From Dermanyssus gallinae (lineage: Eukaryota > Arthropoda > Arachnida > Mesostigmata > Dermanyssidae): a DNA stretch of 64,000 nt. Under the pieces are notes generated by a model, which was given only the letters and a program-made list of their open reading frames with translations, had not been told where the DNA came from and did not search any database. Numbering within the stretch: the stretch's first letter is position 1; every line of letters begins with the position of its first letter. The DNA lies in contig QVRM01003963.1 of assembly GCA_003439945.1 (NCBI GenBank), positions 186,001 through 250,000 on the forward strand. The letters are read 5' to 3'. Shown here in pieces: positions 10,497 through 19,166 of the stretch. The position numbers and the translations under genes are program-made.

Positions 10497-10966
10497 GTGT
10501 AAACCAATTGGTTGCGGTTCCGTGTTCGAATCCATATCCTCGCAATTAAGCGGCAGCCGTCAACAGATATTAAAGAGCCACATTGAGCAAGGTTTTCTAG
10601 GGTAACGCGTATTTCATTTGCGTTCGAAAGTTCTCGTCGTGTAGCAGACATTAATGAAACGGCTTACTGATCGTGTTTGTTGGTGTTGTTGTTTTTCTAT
10701 GACTATTACCACCATAAGGGTACCTTTATCGAAGAGGGAGTCAAATTTGTGCAGCATTTCCCATTGGCGTCCATTGTGCGCTATCCCGAACCGGGGGCTA
10801 CCTCGGTTCGTCTGCTGCACCAGACTCGGCTGTTCTTCAAGCACTATCTCGTGGCGCGCGTTCTCGATATGGGCCTGCGCCTTGTCGGCAAGAAGCCGGC
10901 CCTGTTGCCGATCTATCGTCGACTGGCCAACTCGATGAATTTGCTCGAGTTCTTCATCACCCACGA
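10497..10966 (+). pseudogene. Inverted FAR fragment (intron 6 plus start of exon 7)
   Basis: The segment is the reverse complement of 19462-19935. It reads on the plus strand through the intron-6/exon-7 boundary and into GTFIEEGVKFVQHFPLAS..., ending after LLEFFITHE, where RLE sequence resumes. It includes intron 6 sequence that FAR copy 1 has lost, so it derives from an intact FAR copy. It cannot encode a FAR protein. Confidence 0.85.
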
Positions 10967-10983
10967 AGCAAGTAAGGGTTCTG

Positions 10984-11520
10984 GTGAAACTTGATTTCTG
11001 CAATGCGTTTAATACGTTAAGAAGAGACCGGATACTAGATGCAGTGTGGAAGAAAAGTTCAGAGCTTTTGCCTATGGTCTGGCAAAGTTACAGAAATCTT
11101 TCACTCTTAACCTGGGGCACAACTTCAACATTGCGTTCGGAAGCGGGAGACATACTTAGTAAAGTCCTAAACGTAAATTTGGAAGAGAACACCTGGCAGA
11201 GAGCAAGTCTTCGGATCCGTGAAGGTGGTCTGGGAATAAGGAGTGCCACTGACCTAGCTCCGGTCTGCTACGCTGCTTCACTGGCGCAATTTGATCCGGT
11301 GGCAGCTTCGTTAGTGGAAGAGGCAGTTCGACCACAAATAAGATATGAAACCAGTAAAGCACGGGACACTATTAGAACTATGCTAGACCCAGACCCATTA
11401 GAAGAATATCCTAGCCAATATAACCTAGATAAGCTCAAAAGCAAAAAAAAAGAGCAGAGAAATCTTAGACGAGCTTGTTTCCCGGAGAGACCGCGCCGTA
11501 TTTTTAGCGGCACAAGATAA
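10984..11520 (+). pseudogene. Subfamily A RT/post-RT fragment
   Basis: An open frame of 178 codons joins RT motif A (VKLDFCNAFNTLRRDRI in the extended frame) to the region after the thumb (LRIREGGLGIRSATDLAPV). The middle of the RT is missing, so no polymerase activity is possible. It is separated from the RLE frame at 11570 by a frame break. Confidence 0.7.
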
Positions 11521-11569
11521 CTTCAGTGGGGGTTGGCTTAAAGCCTTACCCTCGCCTCAGCTCGGCACC

Positions 11570-12085
11570 ATGCTGGATCCCAACTCTTTCCGCATGATGT
11601 CAGCACTTAGAATCGGCGCTAGCGTCTGCGAGCCGTTTCAGTGCAAACTGTGTGGGGAGATGGTAGATTCCAGTGGTCTACACCCACTGAGTTGCCCGAA
11701 GAGCGCCGGTAGATCGTCCAGACATGCTGAACTAAACGGTGTGATTATAAGGTTCCTTAGAAAAGCCGGTATACCATCTACACTTGAACCGAGAGGTTTA
11801 GTGTCCGCTGGCGAAGAAAGACCTGATGGGGTGACCATTGCATTATGGTCACATGGAAAGTCCCTAGCTTGGAATGCAACGGTTTCGTGCACAACCGCAG
11901 CTTCCTATTTACACCATAGCTCCGTTGAGCCGGGGTGGGTAGCAAAGCACGCGGACGCCAGAAAACGGTTTAAATATGCTGGACTGGAAACAAGTTATAT
12001 ATTTGTGCCTATCGCCATGGAGACACTAGGACCAATCAGCCTGGGAACCGAAGCATTTCTGAAAGATTTAAGTAAGCGAATTTAG
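11570..12085 (+). pseudogene. Subfamily A RLE endonuclease domain
   Basis: The motifs are in order: CKLCGEMVDSSGLHPLSC (CX2CX9HX3C), AGRSSRHAELN, GIPSTLEPRGL, EERPDGVTIALW, LAWNATVSC (the acidic residue of the usual WDAT is replaced by N) and VPIAMETLGPIS. The stop at 12085 interrupts the C-terminal FLRQALSLAVCRGNAASIL motif, which continues in the sequence to 12187. The loss of D in the second acidic position argues that the nuclease is dead. Confidence 0.7.
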
Positions 12086-12282
12086 GAGGTCACGAACGAC
12101 CGAAGAGAGGGTCAATTATTGAGACAAGCTTTGTCCATGGCCGTTTGCAGAGGAAACGCGGCATCTATTTTAGGCGCCATAGAGTGAACTAATTATTTTA
12201 AAAAACTTTGCAATAATACATTCAGACCTCACAACTGCAACATTGTATAACATGTAACAAATAATAATAATAATTTCTACGG

Positions 12283-13535
12283 GGCCAATCTGACAGCGCT
12301 AAAGAAGAAAGACGGCTCTATTAGACCTATAGCATGCGGCCTTACAATCAGGAGGCTTGTCGCTAAAGTAGCCATTGCCATTACCAGAACTACAATTGTG
12401 ACAGCAACTTCACCAAGTCAGATAGGCGTTGCAGTGAAAAATGGTGCAGAAGCGGCAGTTCACGCAGTACAAGCATTTGTTGAAGCAGAAGGTCCAGTAC
12501 GGGTCCTAGTTAAATTGGATTTTCGTAACGTCTTCAATACTATACGACGCGATGAAGTGCTTGATGAGGTAAAACTCAAAGTACCGCAGCTTCTGCTGCT
12601 AGCTTGGCAAAGCTACAAGGAACCGACTCTGCTGTCCTGGGATGAAAAACACTACTATTATCAGCTAGTGGAGTGCAACAACGCGATCCGCTTGGACCTG
12701 CTTTATTCAGCCTCGGGGTATCCAGTTTAGTCGCACGCATGAAGAGCCCTCTTAACGTTTGGTACTTAGATGACGCAACGATTGGAGGCCCACTTGATCT
12801 CGTTGTGTGTGATATTATCAACGTGCTGAATTTTGTAGAAGAGGGAGGCCTTAGGCTCAATGCCTCTAAGTGTGAAGTCATTAAATTGGGAGGTAGTGCC
12901 TCCCAGAACAGGATGAAATTTTTAGGGCGGTTTCGAATGTCTTGCCAGAATCTAGGCGCGTTGACTTAGACGAGCTGGAGCTTCTGGGAGCCCCAATTAG
13001 CTTACGGTCGATTTCAAAGACCCTTAAAGACAAGTGCTCTGGACTGAAGCAAATTCGCGCTCGCTTAACGGCGATGCATTTGCAAGCAGCTCTGTGCATC
13101 TGGAGATACAGCTTGGGCTCGCCAAAACTTAACTACACTTTGCGCACTTCACCAGCTATTAAATGTCACGAAGATCTTCAAACTTACGACGATACCGCAA
13201 GAAGCATTTTAGGTGAGGTATTAAACGTCGACCTGCATGATAACACTTGAAAAAGAGCAACTCTTCCAATTGCCGAAGGAGGACTTGGTATTAGATCAGC
13301 GGCGGAGCTGGCTCCCATGTGCTATGCCGCGTCTCTATTAGAATTTGGTAAACTCGTAAAAACGTTGGTCGCACCAGACATCCGCCAAGGAATCACAAGA
13401 GCCAAAGACGCTGCAGAGCTTATAGCTAGACAAGCAATTGGACCAGGCCCCTGGCAAGAACGTCCCACACAGCATACATTGGACTCCGGTTTGCAACACC
13501 TACAGTTGCCGCGCATGTGGTACCACAGTAACTGA
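12283..13535 (+). pseudogene. Subfamily B reverse transcriptase, palm and thumb
   Basis: RT blocks seen are GANLTALKKKDGSIRPIACG, RRLVAKVA, QIGVAVKNGAEAAVHA, VLVKLDFRNVFNTIRRDE and, after frameshifts near 12650-12720, NVWYLDDATIGG with the catalytic Y-L-D-D at 12763-12774. The thumb and post-RT region follow (AALCIWRYSLGSPKLNYTL at about 13080-13140). There are stops or shifts near 12660, 12969, 13250 and 13535. This RT family reads YLDD where most APE LINEs read YADD. Confidence 0.7.
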
Positions 13536-14046
13536 GGATGGACTTCACCCTCTTAGCTGTATCAAAAGCCATGGCAGAGTTTCTAGACACGCTGAAATCA
13601 ATGCAATTATAAGAAGAGCCTTACGCAGAGCTGGTATACCAAGCACGCTCGAGCCCAGATTAAGACTTCATGACGACAAAAGACCTGACAGTGTAACAAT
13701 CCCGCTATGGGCTAACGGCAGATGCTTGGTATGGGATGCTACAGTGTCCTGTACAGTGGCTCCCTCATATATACGCCACAGTTCACTAGAAGCGGGATGG
13801 GTTGCCGAGCGCGTAGATAATGGGAAAAAACGCAGGTTCCAAGAACTGGAGACAAGTTACATCGTAGTGCCAATATCTATGGAAACAATGGGTCCGGTAA
13901 GCAAGGAAACCAAGATATTCATCAGTGAGCTGGGCCAACGGATTACAGATCTCGACAATCGGCGCGAAGGCGAGTTTCTACGGCAACTGCTGTCGCTTGC
14001 AGTGTGCCGAGGAAACGCCGGCTGTATTGTCGGTTCCATGGAATAA
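13438..14046 (+). pseudogene. Subfamily B RLE endonuclease domain, copy 2
   Basis: The frame of 202 codons is nearly identical to 224-835. It has CRACG...GLHPLSC, SRHAEIN, KRPDSVTIPLW, LVWDATVSC, KKRRFQELE and the C-terminal FLRQLLSLAVCRGNAG. The domain itself is open, but the frame upstream is shifted. It would supply target-site nicking if fused to the RT. Confidence 0.7.
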
Positions 14047-14080
14047 TATTTAGGAGCTAGGAGAAGACAAAAAGTACACG

Positions 14081-14132
14081 TTCACACCTCACAATTGTAA
14101 CATTTAAATAAATAATAATAATAAGGTGTGAA
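14081..14132 (+). other. Inverted repeat at element tail/next element start (copy 2)
   Basis: TTCACACCT (14081-14089) pairs with AGGTGTGAA (14124-14132). Together with copy 1 (870-921) it shows one compensatory pair change. Confidence 0.7.
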
Positions 14133-15829
14133 GTGCACAAAAGGTTCTTTCAGATACAGTGATCATCCTCAGTGTAAAAACGAAAAAAAAACTTGCTCGA
14201 GTTGTCTTACCTGGCTCTACCGAAGTCGTAGTGGATACGCCTTCGAAAGCTGAACGGATGCACCATACTGAAGATAATGTTGTGGACCAGTCCACCTGCA
14301 CCACAGAGGAGCCAGGTTTAGTGCATACACTGCCACCGAACATCTGCTTACAGCCAAGCAACTTTCGACCGGGGTCACCATATACGCCTCATCAAGGGTC
14401 GTCAGTTACCCGTTTGAACAACAGTGCTTATTGTGACTATTCACCACAATCATCTCGCTCGTCATCACCTCTGTTGTGCTGCAAAGACGGCAGACGATCA
14501 GGAGAGGAGAGCAGCCACAGGTGCGGTGTCAAGTGTCACAGATCGAAGACGTCGTCAACCGAAACAGTGGCAGCAAGAGAACGCCCGAGATGGTGGAGAG
14601 GGCGACTGACAACGACCCGACAGATGCGAACAGTGAGGATGACGATCAACCGTCCGAAACAGATGACAGCATGTCACACGCTGCCGATGAGAGAGGAGTG
14701 TGGAATCACATTATTATTAAATATTAATTTTCCACTCGCCAGATAACCCTGAAGCACTAAGACCGCTTAGTGTTTTTCAGATAACTGTAGAGCTCAGCAA
14801 GGTTTTTTCTGGAGCTAAGGCGCGAATAACGACGCACGGGAAATTGGCAATTTGCCTCAAAGACCCAGCGCAAACGGTAACAGCAAAAAAGCTCGATAGC
14901 ATTTGTGGTGTGAAAATACAACACTGCCCAGACACATCAGCATTCTGGGGCAGAATCAATAGAGTTAACCCTCAATTCACCGAGGAAGACATTCTAAATT
15001 GCCTTCGAGATCAAGGCGTCGACGAAGTCAAAAGAGAAAAATACGCCATTGCCGCACGCGATAACAAAGGGAACACAATAAAAGCATGGAAAATTCGGGC
15101 AGAGTGCGACTACGCTTTGACGTAATGCCAATCGCTGAAGTACGCATGGTTGGTGAAGTATTTAAGGTGACATTGTGCACAGGGTCTCTAATGCAATGTT
15201 TACGATGCCATAAATATGGACATAGAGCCACAGATTGTCTAAGACGAGGAGACCCTACTTGCAGGAAATGTGGTAGTCCCGGGCATAAAATGTGGGAATG
15301 CCAAAATAAGGCTCGTTGTGCCAATTGTGGAGGTGCTCACGCATCTAATGATAACAGTTGCGGGGTTAGAAAGGTATATAAAGAAGCGGAACGAGTAAAG
15401 CTCTGCAAAAAAGTGGCTGGACGCCTTCCTGTCTCAGACGATTTTCCATCGCTTATCAGAGCGACACAGAACGCCAGCTCTGAGCTCGTTAAGGGAGATA
15501 AGTCTTACGCAGATGTCGCCAAACCAAGCACCGTTCAAGCCCCCACACAAAATCTACATAAAGATGGTAAGACTGTACTATGCAATCTCCCACCACCCAT
15601 TGCTCCCAAAACACCGTCTGATACAATAAAAAACAGAGCTCAGAAAAAACAATAATAAAGTCACAGGCAGGGAAAAAAGCAGATCATCAAATGACTCTTC
15701 ACATATTGTCATTGCAATCCTAAAAATATGGAAGAAAATTAAACCTATGCTCTCCAATTGGCTAGATCATAATACAGTTATCAAGACTGTCTTGGCATAT
15801 CTCGAATCCGAGACTGGGATTGCTTTTTA
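14124..15829 (+). pseudogene. Gag-like ORF1 with three CCHC knuckles, copy 2
   Basis: The protein is in pieces: 14159-14590 (Ser/Asp-rich N-terminus; a deletion of about 22 bp near 14585 breaks the frame), about 14780-15125 (Gag/RRM-like, with TAKKLDSICGVKI and WGRINRVNPQFTEEDIL), and 15086-15655 with the knuckles CLRCHKYGHRATDC, CRKCGSPGHKMWEC and CANCGGAHASNDNSC. A one-base shift near 15650 leads into the C-terminus (IWKKIKPMLSNWL... to a stop at about 15829). This is the ORF1 type known from Jockey/I/R1 LINEs, where it binds RNA. Its position before an R2-like ORF2 is unusual. The four frame breaks make it inactive. Confidence 0.65.
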
Positions 15830-15968
15830 AAGACCGTTCTGGACGGTACTGATGACCCACAGCTATCAGCATTGCCCGGAACGGTTGATCAGAGTCCCGC
15901 GAAACCAACTTTAAATAACTAGCCAACAATATCAGAACACTCGAGACGCCACCGAGAACGACTCGGAA

Positions 15969-16533
15969 ATGGCTTTACCCCTTTCCCAGACACCATATGT
16001 TTGCAACTACTGTAGTCAAGCTGTACGATCTTCTAAGGGCCTAAAAATGCACATAACACGTAACCACCCTCTGGCTCCTTGTCGAAGCCTCCAGGAGTGC
16101 TTAGAAACCCACGAACAACCTACAGTTGGATTCGGCGAGAGCGTCGAAAATTCGGCAATCTTAGATGCAATTCGCTTATTCCCTGTTGCAAGCGGAGCCG
16201 GACTGGATGGATTGCGACCACGTCATCTGCGCGATATGTTGGATCAAACTGTTCCTTCGTCAGAATGCCTGCTAAATGATCTAAGCATGTTCCTTGGCAG
16301 GGTGTTAGACGGCACATTACCTAAGTTTTGTCTACCAGTATTTTATGGTACAAATCTTACAGCTCTTAAGAAAAAAGACAACTCTATAAGGCCCATATAT
16401 TGTGGATTTACCTTGCGTAGGATGGCTGCAAAGATAGCAATAGCGAGAAATAAAAAGGCGATTCTGACAGCGATCCTGCCACACCAAGTTGGAGTGGCTG
16501 TTAGAGGCGGCGCAGAAGCACTGGTACATGCTA
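15969..16533 (+). pseudogene. ORF2 5' part: C2H2 finger plus RT start, copy 2
   Basis: It begins MALPLSQTPYVCNYC. The finger has CX2CX12HX4H spacing, then SGAGLDGLRPRHLRDMLD, LTALKKKDNSIRPIY, RRMAAKIAIA and GGAEALVHA. RLE sequence stops at 16533, where the minus-strand Gypsy starts. It matches copy 1 at 2587-3149 with a handful of substitutions. Confidence 0.7.
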
Positions 16534-16821
16534 TCTATCCAGCGCCCTATACGCATTAGTGCTCTTCCCGTTCCCTTTCCTCCCAACAACGTAACTAGCA
16601 CTGAGTGATCTGTACGGAGTCGAAACCGTTGTCCCAATAGATATACATGCCATCGTTCTGCCGAATATTTTTGCTGTGTTTCGATGCAGTGCCGATGCCA
16701 ACCCAAAGCACACCCGTTTATAACGGAACAATCTCCACGGCGTAATAAGTGCCGTCAGATCTCACGATTCCTCCGCTAGCTCAACCTGATGATATGCTGA
16801 CATCGCATCCAACTTAGAAAA

Positions 16822-17043
16822 CTACTTTGCTCCCCTTAATTCTGCTAATAAGTCCTCTAAATGCGGTAACGGTAGCAGCTGGGGTATTCTAGCCTCGTTC
16901 GCCTGCCGTAAATCCACGCACACTCTTACTCCACCTCCTTTCTTGGCCCCTACCACCATAACTGATATCCAGTCCGATGCATCTATTGGTTCAATCACCC
17001 CCAATGCCATTTGTCGATCGATTTCCTTCTTAACTGCCCTCAC
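16822..17043 (-). pseudogene. Gypsy RT fragment, copy 2
   Basis: RT finger motifs (VKKEIDRQMALGVIEP, VRVCVDLRQANEARIP) are present without the palm. An RNase H-like stretch (QKYSAERWHVYLLG, FRLRTDHSVLVTL) lies at 16540-16700. Internal deletion relative to copy 1 removes about 250 bp of RT and connection sequence. Confidence 0.75.
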
Positions 17044-17155
17044 TGTTGCAAACGAAAGTCGTCTAAATTTTTGTTAAATTGGCCTAACCCTTTGTTTCAC
17101 TTTCCCACGATGCCCATACTCCCTTACTAATCCCAGTTGTCCTGAAACTAAATCT

Positions 17156-17650
17156 CTACACTCCTCCACTGTCCCCTATTTGTCCACTGAAGCTACCATC
17201 CTTCCATCTACAGCACACTTCCGGCGCTTCCAATCTTACGCTTACGCATACTCCTAACTGAGCTAGAGCGTCAAGTCCTAATACTGATTTCCCCCACTGT
17301 ACCACAAATACCACCCATGTCACAGATTTTTTTCCTAATTCAATTGTACATTCCACTACTCCTAATACATCGATCACCTCTCCACTATATGTTTTAAGTA
17401 CCACTTCCGTTTCATCTACTTTTCGCACTTTCCCACTTAATACTCCACTTACATCTTTCCAATTCACTATTGTCACTGCACTCCTCGTATCTACCAAACA
17501 TTTTACCTTCTGCTTATCTACTCGTGCCTTTATAATAATTTCCGAGCTAACACACAGGGTATTGATTTGCACAACTTGATTTTGCTGACTCGCCTGGTCT
17601 TCCTCCGGCCGTGCTCCAACCCCACGTTCTTCGTCATTCTCTATCTCCAC
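17156..17650 (-). pseudogene. Gypsy aspartic protease region, copy 2
   Basis: The frame is open over 164 codons. The retropepsin loop is VDTRSAVTIV at about residue 52-61, with the glycine of D-T-G replaced. A flap-like segment and GLDALAQLGV (similar to the second retropepsin motif ILG.D.L) follow. It overlaps the gag frame end at 17641-17650, as expected for gag-pol overlap. The missing glycine suggests the protease is inactive. Confidence 0.6.
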
Positions 17651-18213
17651 CGCCTGTACTTTATGGCCTCTTCTCGTGCGACTTGCTCGAATTTACACTT
17701 CGCTACCATTCGCGTTGATTCGGCCACGTATTCTTCCACGGACTCCCCTGGCCAATGCCGCCGTCTTTGAATCTCGTCCCGAGCCGCCGCTAGCTCCTTC
17801 CGCTTCGCGAACCGCTCCAGCAGCCGCGCCCGCATCTCTTCATACTCGTCTCCTTTCACGTCGGCCGCCACTGGTCTCTTCTTGATGCGTTTGCACTGCA
17901 TCATTCCCTCGAGTCCAGGCGCGTTCTTGAGGAATGCGCACTTCTTCTTTGCGTCGAGATTCTCCGCGTTTGGCTGCGCCTTCAAATTCGCGTCAAACGC
18001 CTCGAGCCAGTCTTCTACGGCCGCCACCGGTGGTCGTCCGGCCACCGGCATTAACTGCTGCAACGGCGCTGGTCCGACTGTCGTCATTTCTCTGTTTCTC
18101 CGTTCCTCCACACACCATACCGGCCGCGGGCCTACGCCTACACGTCGTCTCGTCTGCTTCCACACCGCCGCTCGTCGCAACCACCAACCTCCGTCGCCGT
18201 TTGTTGTCACCAC
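17641..18213 (-). CDS. Gypsy gag, copy 2 (190 codons open)
   Basis: The gag frame is open. It starts among low-complexity basic codons, then has EDWLEAFDANLKAQPNAE, KKCAFLKNAPGLEGMMQ, EMRARLLERFAKRKELAAA and PGESVEEYVAESTRMVAKC. The order resembles the capsid-like domain of Ty3/Gypsy gag, where the W and the GESVEEY region are typical. No zinc knuckle is seen before the overlap with the protease. It may be truncated at the N-terminus. Confidence 0.55.
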   Translation of the reverse strand: MVTTNGDGGWWLRRAAVWKQTRRRVGVGPRPVWCVEERRNREMTTVGPAPLQQLMPVAGRPPVAAVEDWLEAFDANLKAQPNAENLDAKKKCAFLKNAPGLEGMMQCKRIKKRPVAADVKGDEYEEMRARLLERFAKRKELAAARDEIQRRRHWPGESVEEYVAESTRMVAKCKFEQVAREEAIKYRRWR

Positions 18214-18324
18214 TGACCGCCGTCACCAACAACCACCACTTCGGTTACTCTCCACCGTGCGCAGTCCCTACCGTCCGCTACTAACCGACTGACCGCCAGA
18301 TCCAGTCACAGTCGGCTGCGCCAA

Positions 18325-18504
18325 TGTGGTATCTACGTAGTGGCAATAAAGACACTCACTGTTCGAGTAACCGGCTTAATCAGCGCCGACGCCTAAAATG
18401 GCTCTCTGGTTTATTTCAGACCAATTTATTGGCATTAATTGCGCCCCCTGGTGGCAGGTAATCCCCCACCCCGGGCGGTGCGCTTCCATCGATCATTATC
18501 ATCA
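18325..18504 (-). repeat. 5' LTR of Gypsy element, copy 2 (180 bp)
   Basis: TGATGATAATG... to CCACA, followed by a TTGGCGCAGCCG primer-binding-like site. Its length equals the copy-1 LTR. Confidence 0.5.
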
Positions 18505-18540
18505 TAGATCATCATACTCATCCATCTATCTCATACACTA

Positions 18541-18927
18541 CATAAGGTCTCTTAGGAAAGCCGGTATACCATCTATACTTGAACCGAGAGGTTTAGTGTC
18601 CGCTGGCGAAGAAAGACCTGATGGGGTGAACATTGCATTACGTCACATCGGAAATCCCTAACTTGGGATGCAACGGTTTTGTGCACCACCGCGGCTTCCT
18701 ATTTACATTTGTTTACAAGCATTTCTCAAATATTTAAGTAAGCGAATTCAGGAGGTCACAAGCGACCGAAAAGAGGGTCAATTCTTGAGGCAAGCGTTGT
18801 CTTTGGCCGTTTGCAGAGGAAACGCGGCATCTATTTTGGGCGCCATGGAGTGAAATAATTATTTAAAGAATTTGCAACAATACGATCAGACCTCACAACT
18901 GTAACATTGTTTAAATAATAATAATAA
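18541..18927 (+). mobile_element. RLE element subfamily A, 3' fragment with (AAT)n tail, copy 2
   Basis: The fragment resumes within the RLE domain (RSLRKAGIPSILEPRGL, EERPDGVNIAL), has an internal deletion around 18705-18715, then ends with EGQFLRQALSLAVCRGNAAS, a stop near 18853, the 3' UTR and (AAT)4. It abuts the FAR 3' flank at 18928. Confidence 0.75.
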
Positions 18928-19030
18928 TCCCTACGAAAAGCGCTAATAAAGTAGGACTGGGGTAGTCTTTACTTAAGTACTATTCTGCACACAAAACACA
19001 ACTGAATGTATACAATCATATTCATGCGTA

Positions 19031-19036
19031 TTTATT
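19031..19036 (-). promoter_or_regulatory. Poly(A) signal of FAR copy 2
   Basis: AATAAA on the minus strand, about 130 nt after the FAR stop codon. The same hexamer is at 8170-8175 in the pseudogene copy. Confidence 0.6.
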
Positions 19037-19166
19037 TATACATTAAACATTGCATAATTGATCGACAAAATATGCTGCAAGAAACAGGCGCATCCCCATT
19101 GAAGCTGTACAAAAGAAAAATTAAAAGAAATAGCGTCATACAAATCGACAAAAAGAAAGCGTCAGT

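Larger units (their letters stand above)
10967..12273 (+). mobile_element. RLE element subfamily A, internally deleted, with (AAT)n tail
   Basis: The element has an RT stretch (VLVKLDFCNAFNTLRRD), then jumps from GTTSTLRSEAG to the post-RT region (DILSKVLNVNLEENTWQRAS), so the palm with the active site is deleted. The post-RT region, Cys-His knuckle, RLE domain, 3' UTR (TTCAGACCTCACAACTG) and an (AAT)n tail to about 12273 follow. The next element starts immediately after the tail. Confidence 0.8.
12274..14123 (+). mobile_element. RLE element subfamily B, copy 2, 5'-truncated
   Basis: The element starts within the RT right after the preceding element's (AAT)n tail and ends in its own (AAT)n tail at about 14108-14123. 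It contains the most complete RT of the family in the window, including the active site. The 3' half is duplicated at 1-912. Confidence 0.8.
16534..18504 (-). mobile_element. Ty3/Gypsy remnant, copy 2 (no LINE insertion)
   Basis: The order on the minus strand is: LTR 18504-18325, leader, gag 18213-17641, protease 17650-17156, RT 17043-16822 and an RNase H-like end to about 16540. The 3' LTR is missing. This copy shows the empty target of the CR1-like LINE found in copy 1. Confidence 0.8.
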
